From: Dipylidium caninum
Lineage: Eukaryota; Platyhelminthes; Cestoda; Cyclophyllidea; Dipylidiidae
Direction of reading: 5' to 3'
Assembly (NCBI GenBank): GCA_017562135.1
Contig: QEYB01000221.1
Location: 62,001 to 126,000 of the forward strand
Length of the DNA: 64,000 bases
In this document: piece after piece, positions 27,791-40,596 of the stretch
Position numbering within the stretch: position 1 is the stretch's first letter
Layout: each line of letters begins with the position of its first letter
Translations under genes and position numbers: made by a program
Notes under the pieces: generated by a model
The model's input: only the letters and a program-made list of their open reading frames with translations
Databases searched by the model: none
Told to the model about the DNA's origin: nothing

Positions 27791-28904
27791 GGGTACGCCT
27801 TGTACATACACTTTAAATTTGGATCAAAACAAACTCTACAGAGGTAAACAATATATTGTATACTAAATGCAAGGTAGAAGTTTGAATAGTTAGAAAAACA
27901 CATAAGTTAGGTACTTAAAACACGTTAAAGAAAGAACTATTGTAAAATTAATATGTCAACAAAATCTACAATGACTTTGTTTCCAACTCTATAGATTCTT
28001 AGTAGAGTTGCGACATCCGGGCTTCTTTTGTAAAATAAATACATAAGGATGGAAGTAAACTTGCCCCAACAACTTAAAAGCAGTACAGATTGGAGATGGG
28101 AAACCTCCCATGTCTCCCTCTCACTCCATTCTCCTCGTCATTATGGGATGCTTTCTATGTTGGCGGAAAGGAGAAGACTCCTCTCTGCGCGAAATCACCT
28201 TGTCAGGTCAGCCAGACTTAATTGAGGCCTATTGGAATGTATTACGATTGGCTTATTGAATTAGCATTTACTACGGATAAAAATTTGGTTTGGTAATCCA
28301 AATCTAAACAAATTTCATCACACAGGATGCCAAGCGACTTCTACAGCGTCCCAGTGAACATTTACATTTTCTGTGCGTTGCTCCGTTGATTGCACTTCTG
28401 CAAAATTTACGTAGTGGAAGGTTGCAGCAGTGGATGCTCCGATTTGCTTTAACCATCAATCACACGTCGATCTTCGTCACTTTAGTAGCCCGATTATTGA
28501 CTGGCCGTGGAAAAAGTTGGAGCACATAGAAATCACGGGTCTATCATCCTCCGTAACTGCTGCTAAGACTAAAAAGGCGCCTGAAGGAGGGCGAAGGGAG
28601 TGGCACATTTGCCGTTGCTTGATGCAGTTTTAAAGATCCATGCTGTTTGGTCTCCATGGAATGCCCGTTCCACCACTTATCAGCTGGCGGGACCTTTTTA
28701 AAAGGGGATTATACCAAGTGATTTGAACAAGGTATGGCTTCCCTTTCGTGTTGAAGCTATCTCGAGTTACCATGTCTCAGTGACAGTGTTTCTTTCTCTG
28801 GAGAAATTGAAAAAGCATGACTTTAACAGGCGAAAACGTTTCCCAGTAGAAAACTAAATACTTCTTTGGACAATGCTCTCAACTTCCCTGACAAGTGAGG
28901 CAAA

Positions 28905-29165
28905 TAATTCTTTTTTCCTTGCACCTCCAGAATACCACGTCCGTCGTCGTTCCGTGCACAACTCCATAAAGGACAAAATTTTTAATGACCCCAGTGATGT
29001 TACATTAAAATTAATGCGGTTTTGATAGCAAAAATCACCAATTTTTTAAACGTAAAATTACAACACTGCTTGAACAATGCGAAAGGTCATCGACGGGAAC
29101 GGAAAGTACCTAATCCAATAAAGTTAAAGTTCTAGGCAAAAATTTTGGATTTTCATTCCTACTTC
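28905..29165 (+). mobile_element. Mariner transposon 3' fragment, opposite orientation
   Basis: The plus strand reads L-A-P-P-E-Y-H, then H-N-S-I-K-D-K-I-F-N-D-P-S-D-V-T, matching the C-terminal part of mariner transposases (L-A-P-S-D-Y-H and the S-D-V motif). Further on, the DNA string gtcatcgacgggaacgga, encoding V-I-D-G-N-G, is nearly the same as at the end of the minus-strand copy at 26.86 kb. The following 60 bp, including a motif like aataaagtta, also match. Stops are frequent. Only the last quarter of the transposase is clear; upstream sequence back to about 28,850 may belong but is too decayed. It is the same subfamily as its neighbour and inverted relative to it. Confidence 0.7.
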
Positions 29166-29404
29166 AAAGACCAACCCAATATCCAAGGCAATTTTCGTCG
29201 AAATTATTTAACCAACTAGCAGTGGACGTCATGAATTTGGACAGGATTCACCGTCCTCAGTTGTCCTATTAGCCAGTGGAATAAAGTAAATTAGCCACCA
29301 AAAGTGCAGCCTTAGCACTGTCGCACGTTGGAGATAAAATCACAATTTAAGGCGGTACTTAACATGCCCAATGTAAAATGTCAAGTGAAAATGTCCCATA
29401 CTTG

Positions 29405-29515
29405 TAGAGGAGGGAATGTTATTGTTGGTGCTGCTGTTGTTGTTATTGACGTTACTGTCGCTGTCGCTGTTGTTATAACCCGCAGCACTTCGCCCTCCCT
29501 CCCTCCCTCCCTCCT
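29405..29515. repeat. Trinucleotide and CCCT simple repeats
   Basis: A run of GTT/GCT/GTC-type trinucleotides (about 29,413-29,480) is followed by a (CCCT)n tract near 29,490-29,513. It translates as a Val/Ala/Thr low-complexity stretch in one frame but is best read as microsatellite DNA. Confidence 0.8.
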
Positions 29516-30514
29516 ATCGCACAGGGCCAGTCCCAAATGATTGTCTCATGTAAACAACACGGCGGGAGTTGGCGCGAAGGCGTAAACACTTATGAATAAG
29601 TCCTAATGGAGGCTGAAGCCGCATATTATGAACGGACGTCGGGATTCGCATGCCTTACGTCCTCGCATTGACAAGGACAGGTTACTGCTGTCTTTACAGT
29701 GCGACGAGACATTAACTTGTCTTGATAGTTTCCACCCAGTAACTAAGTGATGAATAAAGCAATCAGGATAAGGAAGGAGTGGCAATATAGGCTGCACACA
29801 CATCCCATAAAACCCTATTAGGCGACGCTGTCCACCCAAGCTGCCTTTTAACTGATACGGCTGAATTTCACCTGGATTGGGATGGAAAACTGAAGGACTT
29901 ATGATTACCAATTAATTTGCCTGTTTATTAAACGAAATATTTCAGTGGTAGTATTAACAGGAAATTTTTTAAGACTAACCAACGCCCCTCAACGGTGTGG
30001 CTATTTGACTACTTCCCTTATAACAAACTGACCTACCATCTTCAAACGAGCCCTGATGAGACGTATTTGGTTAAACTACGGGTCCGGCCACCTATCCCTC
30101 TCAATATGTCCGCTGTCTTCGAAACTGCGTCCAGCTGAGACGACGCATCACCTTGCGGGACAGTCAGGCAATTCAAGAAGAGACTACATTGTAGTTTCTC
30201 CCTTCATCAAAGAGATTTTCCACCCTTCTGTATATCGAAAAGCGTTAGTGCGACTCAACAGGCGAAAAGCAAAGACAGAAGAAAGAAGCCAAATGGGGAA
30301 GTAATTATGCCAGACGACAGAGCTGATTATCCTCCACTAAGAGTGGCGGATAAAAATAACTCCTTGCTCCGATTATCAAATTTTTATGATGTTCTTCCAA
30401 AAAGACGTGAATTTTTTTGTTAATCTACAGCCCATAAGAGAGTGGCATTCAACAGTGAGAAGGAGTACGCCCTCTAACAAGAACATCACCTTTGTTCAGG
30501 GAAAGCATAATTTG

Positions 30515-30548
30515 TCGGAGGGGGGAGGAGGGAGGGGGACGGAGCAGT
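30515..30548. repeat. Purine-rich GGA tract
   Basis: A short G/A-only run rich in GGA and GGGGGA on the plus strand. No function is implied. Confidence 0.6.
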
Positions 30549-31524
30549 GGACACACCGTCCCATTTCCCACCGTGACTCACGTGAATAGGCAGGGCGGCA
30601 AATTAATGCACATCGCGTTTACCACACCTTCAGTGTCCCCGAAAGCCACCCACCTTACTGCAAGAGGCAGTTTATTACTCTGTCTTCCACTCCACAGAAG
30701 AATAGATGCCCATTTATTGATGAAGATTAGCGAGAGTCTCCATTTTTTATTTGCTTACGCCTCTTGAAACTATCTTCCTCGTTGCTTGTTAGTGTCTCGC
30801 GGCCAGTTTCATGGGCGGACTATTTGGAAATGAAAGTAGGCTGGTTTTTAACAGTCAACACAATGAATCAATGAGGGAAGTTCTTAATCAGAATTTAAAA
30901 AATTTTAACCACCGGCTGATTTAATGGCCATGCTTTCGTATTTCGGCTTTGTTCTATTCAATGAAGTGAAATGGCTTTCGACGAAAATGAGGCTATGTAA
31001 AACAAATCCTTATGAAGTTTCAATCGTTAGGCGAAAAGAAAAATCTGACTAAAATTGCAGTCACAGTGATTTCGCCTAATGCTAACAGTAATTCCGTCAA
31101 CTCTAATTAACATAAACTCGAAAAGGAATATTTTTCAGCCATGTAGTAGCCAGGATTGGCATTGGTGCGTGGAGAAACGATCTGTGTCGACTTGGAAAAT
31201 GCCTTACTCCTGGGGTCATTGCTGCGCCGGTTGATAAATGTTCATATCTCCAAATGTTTGCTCATAGGAAAGTATTTTCGTGGAGAAATGATTGCCCATT
31301 TATTTATTGACTAGTGAATCACTATGTCGCTGCCCGCTCAAATGCTCGAACAGGAGTGGAACCACATTTGTAGCTCAATTTTTCGGTCACTTTCTTTTTC
31401 TTAAACGCATCCAGAAAGAAACCGCGTTTAAAGATGAAAGTTTGGGCAGTTTCAAGCTAGTCGGCGTTTGATTTATTCACGGACTGTTGGAGGAATGGCG
31501 CGTAAAAGGATGAGGGGAGGAAAA

Positions 31525-31566
31525 TGAGAGTGGAGTAGAGCAGAGCAGAGCAGAGCAGAGTAGAGA
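31525..31566. repeat. (GCAGA)n microsatellite
   Basis: Several perfect GCAGA pentamers flanked by one-base variants (GTAGA). Confidence 0.8.
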
Positions 31567-34500
31567 AAAAAGATAGATGGGCGTGAGCGTGCACATCTAC
31601 TCCTCGACTTAGCATAAATGCAGAACCGTCCAAGTCTTAATGGCGTAGCTGGTTAATTTTTAACGCCGATGCCCGTCCACAAGGCTCTATAGGCCTGCGA
31701 CGGTAAGCGCTGGGTGTCGACATTGTTGCCACTCACCTATTTAGCCATGAATAAAGTGACTATTGTCACGCCATTATCTGTGAAGCTAAAGATTAGAATA
31801 AAGTGCAACAACTCATTTGAGTTTCTACTACCTCCACTACAATCTTGAATGCTCATTTACAGGGTTTGAGCTTAGTGTGTGGTATGAAGAGCATTTTCCT
31901 CCCCGCCATACAGTTCTGACCCACTTCTGTTTTTGGCAAGACTGTCAACTGCCATCTTTACAATCCTTTTCATACATAGGCGATAAAATCACCGTGACTG
32001 TAAAGTTTAGCATTAACATATACCACCGTTTATGACTACCATTTTTCTTAAAGGCAACCAAAAACTAAATTGTAGGCCGAAGGACCACTATTAGAAGGCT
32101 TAGGTTACCAACTCCGGAAGCAGGAAAGTAAAGAAAAGATTTGACACTATGATTAACTGCTCTTCGGGGCTTGAAAAGTAAAAGTTTGCTGTGGAGAACA
32201 GTAAAAGGAGGTATGCGGCAAGGATATCAGTTAACGTTCCTTTTGCCTGAACCCTCGAGGATGACTGAATCTCCGCCTTCACCGGTCAAATCCAAATTTT
32301 TGATACGTCTTCAATAAGAAAAACACAATGAAATGAGAACTCTTTTTAAGCGGGCCGTCCTGATAATCCCGACAAAATTTTCAATGTACTGTTCGCTTTT
32401 TTGCATTCACAGCGATTCGAAGAGAGTCGTGGTACTTCTTATAGAGTGTCCTTTTTCATTTGTCAAAAAGAGGAACCCTTAGGAGGACATTTATTTTTTG
32501 TATATTTTATTTGCGTCGCTCGATGTAAAGGTAGTGGGAAGTACTTGACCAACGCAAGACGGAAACGTTTTCTTTTTATACTTTTGGTGTTATGAAGACC
32601 GTTACGGAGTGTGTGGCTAAAAGATCTTCGAGACACTTTTCCTTGGACATCGGAGTCTTGACGCATCAAGTCATACTCTTCATCTCCGCATGCAAATGAC
32701 GCATTTCAGACTAGAGAAGGAGAGGAGTACTGCTTAAATGTAGCACAAAGTAGATGAAATATTGGTGGAAACTCGTCATTTTCAAGGGGAAGCATCAAAT
32801 TCTTGCTCGTACGCCCCCCCTTAAATTACTTGTGAGGCGACAGTTTCTACTCCACAAACAACAATTTTTAACCAATAAATGTCATCTTGACGGGGACTAA
32901 TGACCTGGAAATACGTACTTTTACCAAGGCATTAATTTGAGGCAATAATAATTCTTAATCACGAAAAAACCATTCACTGGCCAGATTGAGTTCCTCCGGC
33001 CACGTAAAGGGCATCCCATACATTCATTAATTGAATGGAAAAGATTATTAAGGACACACCGGTGAACATTCGTGAAAGCTATTGCACTGCGTCTCTGTGA
33101 CAGTTTAAGAGACGTAGCAAGTCACAGCAGGTTTTATGGTAGACTAGATTTCTTGTAGGGGCATAAACCAGAGCATTAATTTACAAAGTACAACACTTAT
33201 GTTGGACTTGTTTGGAAACATCGACTCTTTACCCGCCAGTTAGGCGCCAGTGATTCCTGGTGCCAGCGGCTCAAAATTTCCGTAGAAGGGGCCGTCATGT
33301 CAGCACTTCATCAACTCATTACACATTATAGTCATTGTGTTAAAAGGACTTATGTCACGACTTCGTTCAACGATCGTCACGGCCACACGCACCGAGAGCA
33401 ATTTGCAAATTATATTGAGAGAATGCTTCCTACGAGTTTACCTCAAATCTCCTTATCCACTTTTCCGCAAATCGGCTTCACTTTGGCCTTGTGGCATGCG
33501 AGAAGGCGGTGGCCGTGGAATTTCCAGTCATTTTTAACGTGTTCTAGTCTGAGGAACCCTGACTCTGTGGAGTTTTGGGAACGAGTCTAAATAACATCTT
33601 TTCAGTTAAATTCTCACTCAACTTTGCATTGTAAAAATATTAGGAGTTTGTTTATTATAGCCACACCTAACAAAAGGATGTAGTTAAAGAAGTCGTGATG
33701 TAGGATATCAATTTATGTCGTTCCAATTTCAGTGAATTCAGTGTGCCATTGTGTAATAAACATAAACCAGACGACGCATTGCGTCACTGACAGTGGTCTG
33801 GTCAGAGTGAATCACTTTTTGTCCTTAGTATCTTTTATAAAGCACGCCGATGCCACTAAATCAGCGGTGACTCGAAGTTGTCTCTTCGTCACTCTGAAGG
33901 GAGAGACCTCAGGTCCTCGACCGAGCCCTCTGCAGTTGCAGACGCAACGTTTTTCTTATGGCATCCCAAGTAATTTTTCCGGCCCTTTAACAGACGGCAG
34001 CATTCGTACTGAAAAAATTAAATGACCCGCCAGATAAACATTGACATTTCATTTCCTGAATGAAAGGCAGGTCGTATCCCCTTAAAATTATGCTCCAACT
34101 GTGCCAGGATTGGATTCGCACTCGTATTCATTTAGTCTGGCGCTTTTTCAAATCGACTTCTCCGTCAGTGGTCAAAATGTTAAGTCAAATTTGAGGTAGA
34201 TTGAAGTTGCCTGGGCGAGGCAAGAAGTCGTCGTGGGTAACTCGACTCCTCATCAAGTCACTCACCCGTGTCCCTATTCCCTGCCAACATTGTTTTCTCG
34301 CATAACTTGGATAAATGGTGTATAATGAGATGCTGCTAAGCGATAAACAACAATTTTCACATGACAAGAGGAAAAAACAACTGGATGACTAGGAGAAATT
34401 GGAATAAATACAGTACGACATTAGAATGGCAGGCAGGAAATTAAAAAAATTACATAAGAATGCCTAATTTGGGGTTTTCGATCCTCCTCCCCGGTACTTA

Positions 34501-35482
34501 ACATTTGCAACCTTTCGGGGTAATGAAGAGGCTTGGTAAACCATCTGTCGAACCGTCTATTTTTAAATGCTAATACAATTTTGCTTTGTGTCCACTTTCG
34601 CAGCGCTTCCACCAATTTTAGAGTCCAGATAGCACATCGCGTGCGAGAAAATCTAGGAACATTCGAGTATTTCATTGGGTCAACAGGAAACGCCGCCGAA
34701 ACAGTTTTGTCAACGTTAATTGCTTCGACCTACTTATTAAACGCTAATTTCAATTTATTTGTGGGAAATTTTGGTGAGATTTATTGTTGCGCGAATTTTA
34801 TAACTGGCTTTTTACGCCCTCACTGTGTCAAGTGACCAAGGTTGGCCAACATGGACCAGCCGGCTGGATCCTCATGGCCAACCCGAGATTCCACGTGGCT
34901 GGATAGTGAACAATACGCCTTCACGGTGCTGAAAGGGCTGAAATATAGAGGAAATGTAAGAGGTGACAATTACTGAACACCCAGCGACTGGAGGGGCAGA
35001 TTGACATCTCGCCGTCCCCCTTCCCCGCTTGCGACGGAAATCTTTGACAATTAGCTAGTCAACTTTTCCTTAGACTTAACTGAAAACATCCACTTGCATT
35101 GGGGGACGCTATTTTGATGAATGTACGTTTAGTGTTTATCTTCGAATTTGTCCGCTATCAATGTGCTCTCGACTCTCAATGGCGATTTGAATTTTACGGC
35201 ACGTAGGATATCACAAAATTATGTGAAGGTACGTCATCATTTTATATGGGAAGCGGATATGAAGGTTGATCGTCAAAACCGTTCCCACAGACAAAGCTAC
35301 CAGCCACACCAGGAGTAACTAATACACCCTCCAAATTGATGCTTGAATGCGCAAGGAAAGTTAATTTCTCTGTCCTCAATGTGGCGTTGCATACAAAAAC
35401 CTCACCGAATTACTGGTTTGGCAGAATTTAAAAAATACGCTCAATGCCATTTAATTTATTCGCAGACCAAAGAAATAAACCA

Positions 35483-35962
35483 TTAAGTCTTAAGGAACAT
35501 TGCATACTTATTATTACCTTCAGAATTTTTATAACCCCCCGGTCCTGCGCTCTCCAAAGGCCCTTCAGCCCAGCAGGCGAGGCCGCGAAATGCGCTCGAA
35601 AACTGCGAATTTTCAAGGGCGGTTCGCAAAACGGCCATGCGCTTAGCCCATCGTCTTAAAAGGGGACCTTTCTTAAGAGTTATATCCTCTATTCGGCAAA
35701 ATGCCTTGACGATGGTTTTTAACTTTATGGACTTTCTTTTTATTGGGTGAAAGGGAATCGACGAGGAACTTTTCTTCCAACCACATCTACCCTTAGTGGT
35801 TGCTACGCTCAATCCTGACTCCATTTCCCAAGTCAATTGTCTTTCCACATTTTTGCTTTCCTGTAGAATAGGGAGATGTTCGCAGTGCCTCGAGGTGGCA
35901 CCCCGACGGAGTGGAACTTGTTGCCGAGCTCGCCTCTCACATCGCCTATTGCGAATGCACAA
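35483..35962 (-). CDS. Unrecognised 159-codon ORF
   Basis: This is the longest open frame outside the repeated right part. The product would be basic and Arg/Lys-rich, with no signal peptide, membrane segment or motif that I recognise. Overlapping frames exist on the plus strand. Its length may reflect the locally higher GC content, so it may well be non-coding. Confidence 0.12.
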   Translation of the reverse strand: MCIRNRRCERRARQQVPLRRGATSRHCEHLPILQESKNVERQLTWEMESGLSVATTKGRCGWKKSSSSIPFHPIKRKSIKLKTIVKAFCRIEDITLKKGPLLRRWAKRMAVLRTALENSQFSSAFRGLACWAEGPLESAGPGGYKNSEGNNKYAMFLKT

Positions 35963-37993
35963 GGTAACTAGGTAGCCGACACGTGTCTTCCGCGCGGAAC
36001 CTGCCTCAAACAGCGAACAAAGCCATTGATGGATAAGTTGTTTTTAATGTGTCCAGTATTCATCTGGACCAAGCCACTGCGAGAGATGAAATCTGCATGG
36101 AATAAGCAGAAGATTTTATTCAAAACAGTGTAAATGCACGATGGTTTAGAACATAGAGAACTGAGTGAATTTGTAATAAATACAGCGCCTGATTAACATT
36201 TTCCATAGAGTAATACGATGCAGTTGGAAAAAAATATTTATAACTTGGCCTAGAAGCGAGAAGAAGATGGAGGTGGAAGGTCATAACACTGAATTACCTA
36301 TTGAATGGGCTCGATGTATACCGAACCGGTTAAACCACGCTTCGCCCTCCTAAAACGCCGGCGTACATCAAAGGCGCAGCCCGTAATGCGTCGGTGTCGG
36401 GGCCTGCGCCAAACTAATCGCTCTGTTTCTTGTGTTCTCAACGCATCCCCAATTCAACCGGCACTTGGGATGGGCTCAATGCCCCCATATTTTGGTGCTT
36501 TAATGTCAAACTTTTTTCACAATTCGGTTAATTTGACACGCTGTCATAGAACTCTGATGCGACGCTCACAATTAGCGCAAGTTTTTCACCTTGACAGTCC
36601 CCAAATGCCTGAGGATGGGACGTCTTGGACAACCTGTCCATTGGTTGTAGCTTGCTATACCCACTGAATTAAGCCTTGTTCTATTTTAAGCTTTGAAATG
36701 TAATTCCTAACCCTTACATTAAATGTGGACCAACGCAGTGCTTTTTATTAGGCAAATTTGTGGCTATGTTTTTACGCCTAACGATTGTTATACTACCCCT
36801 GTTCTTCTCAAGTAATGCGTAAATGACGTTGTTGCTGTCCGCCTCAACCCTGGAGGATTTCCTCAGCTTACAATTCACGACAAATGTAAGTTTGCCGCGG
36901 TATCATATGTTTTTAATAATTTGCCACTCTCATCATCATATTTTCGCAGCAAAAGTGCATGCTAATAAGGCGAAATATTTCGAAATCGTCAGAATTTACA
37001 AAGTAATGCGGGGTGCGCGGAGAAAATATTGTTCGATACGTCCATATGCTTTGAAGTCTGCCGACCTCCAAAGTGTCCAGGCAACCCATGACATTGCGCT
37101 GGGGACTCTGAGGCGCCGTCAAGCTGAGGACAGGCGATCTACCACGAGCTGCAGGACTTTTGTACTTAGAACCTAATGCGTCCACCTTGTCCATTCTGTG
37201 TCGCCTAGACTTTTTATTTCTGTCATGGAGAAGGTCATGCTTCCGGCATACAGGCGAATGGTGGAAAACATTCGTTCACGGAAATGCAAACGTGAGATTT
37301 TCATCCCTCAATTATACGGTTGATTTCTTAATGAAAGACATGATGAATAGTAGAGAGGACGTCAGGAATCCTCACCGCCCTCAGAAGAATAGCCGACGCC
37401 CAAAATCTTTGACTAAGAGGATTTAACTGCGCAACAGGACACCAGGTTACGTTCCAGTACATTTGATACATGAGTGTTAAATGGAAGGTGTTCAAGCTCT
37501 TAATAAACGACAAGACTATTAAATGTTCCCATAAACGTTTAAGATGAACAACGATTCCACATCTAATCGGGAGGGTTAACATTTTAATGTGTACAAAATT
37601 GCCACTTTTCGTAGAATGACTTATTTCAGACGAGAATAAAGACGGTTGGTTTCGCCATGAAACACCGATTACTTTCACATCAGCATGCTGTCGGATGCTT
37701 TGGTGTCTCTTTCACCTTTCTTTATCCAATGCAGTAGAAAATGTATTTTCACCTAAGTGCTAAACTTTCTGACTTATACCCAAATGTTTCAAATACACTT
37801 CTTCCGATCGCTGTGCATCTATGTTAGAAGTATATATCCAAGTTAAATAGAGGGTATTTGGAAAGGTGGGAGGAGGAATCAAATTAGGGATGTTGCAAAA
37901 AGGAAATCCAGTGTCATAAATTTGGAATGTGGGTTGGAAATTCTGACATGGTTGAGGTGAACCAGCAGGCGCATATCTTTACTCATAGTAGTT

Positions 37994-38204
37994 GTGGCAA
38001 AATCTTCTAATTTTCAACGAGATATCAAAGATCCGAGGGAGAAAACACACTGCACGACGGTCTGGAGTCGTGTGATTGGCGCAGCTCAGTGTGGAGCACC
38101 CGCAGCGGGAGCCAATGGAGTTTGCATGTGTCTTCCGAATTTCGTCGTGGAGGGCAGTTTAGGAGACTTGAATGCGGATACACCGGCATACCACATAACC
38201 ACGG
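37994..38204 (+). CDS. Possible exon upstream of the Ig-domain gene
   Basis: This locally GC-rich block is open in one frame and ends at a good donor, ACGG|GTAAAT, in phase 1. The segment near its end includes N-G-V-C-M-C-L-P and A-D-T-P-A-Y-H-I-T-T. If the next exon starts after the AG at 39,264-39,265, the phase fits the Ig exon and the frame continues without a stop. No signal peptide is apparent. The link to the Ig gene is an inference; it could be a 5' UTR or unrelated. Confidence 0.25.
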
Positions 38205-39265
38205 GTAAATTAACACAAGGTAACTTTAATTTTATGCATTTACGGTGGAATCTTAATTTCTTCCCATCCTTCATTAAAGACTTTTATTTCATTTGCTCGC
38301 ATGAATTGTTCCTACTAATGATATATGCTTTTAACCCATTTTTATTTAATGTTGTTTAACCTTTTAATCCTATAAAATTTGACAACTCTGGGCGTGGAGA
38401 TAACAGCTTAAAGAGGCATGAAGACGTTTGTAGAGGGAGGACAGACAGAAGGATGGTATACTCGGTGGATTAGCCTTGACGTATATTTGTCCCGTAGTTA
38501 GCAAAAGAATCTCCTCTCTCAGATCAAATAAATACCACTCCAGGTATTTTGCGATTTATTGCCTCCTGCCCACCTGCAGTTTTACTCCTTCAAAGATTTT
38601 GGAACTGTGAGTATCACCACCAAACACCAGACTCCCGAATGTATCACACACCTGTAGATTCCAAGGGTTCTAACATGTTTTAAAAAAAACTACCAAATGA
38701 GCACTTGCATTAGTCCTTCTAATGTTGACGCAAATTGGGTAAAAGGCCCCGGATTATTCCATACCGCTTATCTCAAAGGGTTTTCTTAGCCTCACATGAA
38801 ACTTAAGGCCAGTGCCTTTTTAACATACTCTCTCTTTGGTCCAGTCCATAATAGCATTATCCCCCAGTATATGCATATGGTCAAGTTAGCAGGAATCGGG
38901 GAAATCTAGACGCAAACCCCAGAAAGGTGTATAGAGAATTTCGCAGTAGAAGTTACCTTGTAAAGTAAGGGGAGAGGCGGCGGGGGGGTGGAAGACATTA
39001 AACTCCACCTTTTTTACAATAATCCCCTTCTTTTGATTGAAACAGCTATGCATCCCAATGCGTGAAATTTGTGTCACTCCAGGCCATACTGAAGGTGACA
39101 GATGAAATGAAAAGCCAGTTGAATGCGGTACTAGTGCACGTCCTCCTCATGCTCACACATATGCTAAACAGAAGCCTATCCTTTGACTTCTTCCACATTG
39201 AACGAATACCACCACCAGCTCGGCCGCCGACACGAGTTTATACGACTGTAAGCCCAGCCGGACAG

Positions 39266-39381
39266 AGCTCAGTCCGATCCCCTGTTTCGCCGGGGATGTC
39301 AAGGTGAACAATGTGGTCAATGAGGGCGAAAACGCAGAACTCAGGTGCTTCGTATACAATGTCGACTTCTCCAAGACCCTA
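39266..39381 (+). CDS. Ig-domain cell adhesion protein, exon with B strand
   Basis: The frame reads G-D-V-K-V-N-N-V-V-N-E-G-E-N-A-E-L-R-C, the A' and B strands of a V- or I-set Ig domain with its first Cys, then F-V-Y-N-V-D-F-S-K-T-L. It ends in phase 0 at CTA|GTAATT (GT at 39,382-39,383). The start is uncertain: the AG at 39,264-39,265 and others nearby are possible. The continuation is the exon at 41,815. This layout (V...E-G-E-N-A-x-L-x-C, then V-S-W-W-K) is that of Dpr/DIP, lachesin and IgLON proteins, which are secreted or membrane-tethered recognition molecules of neurons and epithelia. Signal peptide and further Ig domains were not found, so the gene is incomplete here. Confidence 0.7.
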
Positions 39382-40275
39382 GTAATTTCCTCCACTTGGC
39401 AAATATCCTCCTTTCTTTTCTCACCGCCGCTGTCTCCTGAGTGAACGGCACCACTGTTCCTCAATTATTAATAATGCACAGTTAAAAGGAAACCGCGATG
39501 GCACCTATGTCGGCAAAGGTCATGTAAATTGGATAGAAGGAGAAAATTTCTGATCAAATTAGAATGTAGCCATGCAGATCTCGAAAGTGTTAACATTTTA
39601 TACGTCCGTTTCACCACGCTTAGGTGTAAACATTTCGGAGGTGTTGACGCGCAATGGAAAGTATTGTATACCATCTTAGGTGTTTGACTACGAAGTGGAT
39701 AGGTAAAAAACTCCACTTACGTATTCATTGGAAATTTCCATACTTCAATTATCATCCTGGTAATCTCTCAGACGATCTGATAATATAATTTTAAGTGGCA
39801 CTTCACCATAAGCGGAAATTTAATTTCCTCTTCCTTCTCATACGCGTCGCTGAATTTTCCTCCTAAATTTTAGTGCGTTTGAAGTGTTAAATATCATCCA
39901 TAACTCAACACGTTGAAAGTAATAGCTTCACGTGGACTTTAGAGTTTTTATCAGTTGAATAGGAAAATTATCCGATCGTTCTCTGTTGAATAGTTTACAC
40001 TCCACGTTTCGCCATCCTCATATGCTACCAACAAATCATTTTAATCCTCAGAGCTGTCTGCCTATAAAATAACATTGTGTGCCACATTCTTTTCCAATCC
40101 TTTCTACTTAACACACTCTTTCGTTACAAATAAGGACATTTAGCACGAAAGTTTTTCATTTGTATTTAAATAACTAAAATCTACGGAATGCGATGGAGCT
40201 GAAACATTTCTAAAGCTTAACCTTTATTACTAATAGCTTTATTTGCATTCTTTATGACGATTACTACAGATATGC

Positions 40276-40596
40276 ATGAAAAGCGACGTTATTGTCGTCA
40301 TTAGCCGATTTACTGCAATTACCCAGAATGGAGTCTTTTATGTTTGTATGCCGGGCTGCCACTTAATTGGTAAAATGGTCACCAACAGAGCCACTGGGGT
40401 GTACAGGTTGAGAAATAAGCTAAATATTAAACCAGAGCGGCTGGACACTCAACGCATCTCACAAGCGGTAGAAGGCAACTTTGTGGGCTGCCTCATCATG
40501 CAGGCGATTTTAATGCCGGCCGACAGATGGGTCATAGTCAGGCGCCAGGCCCTAGAGCTTGAGAATTTTGCTAGACTCAACTGTTTCCCACGGTAA
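40276..40596 (+). CDS. Unrecognised 106-codon ORF inside Ig-gene intron
   Basis: An ATG-started frame with protein-like composition, including Y-R-L-R-N-K-L-N-I-K-P-E-R-L-D and A-D-R-W-V-I-V-R-R. It lies within the 2.4 kb intron between the two Ig exons. No family is recognised and no splice borders are needed or evident. It may be chance. Confidence 0.15.
   Translation: MKSDVIVVISRFTAITQNGVFYVCMPGCHLIGKMVTNRATGVYRLRNKLNIKPERLDTQRISQAVEGNFVGCLIMQAILMPADRWVIVRRQALELENFARLNCFPR

Larger units (their letters stand above)
29170..37990. other. Region without recognised genes, simple repeats
   Basis: I see no exon here that I can assign. Short open frames occur on both strands. Low-complexity patches are listed separately. 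The GC content is a little higher than at the left end of the window. The longest frame is at 35,483-35,962 (minus). Confidence 0.4.

Noticed and set aside
29328..29540. A Val/Ala-rich frame resembling a membrane segment.
   Set aside because: It is the translation of a trinucleotide and CCCT microsatellite.
34421..34675. A minus-strand frame with K-P-L-H-Y-P-E-R-L-Q, which resembles the L-P-E-R-W end of mariner transposases.
   Set aside because: Upstream mariner motifs are absent and the match is limited to a few residues, unlike the clear relics at 27 and 29 kb.
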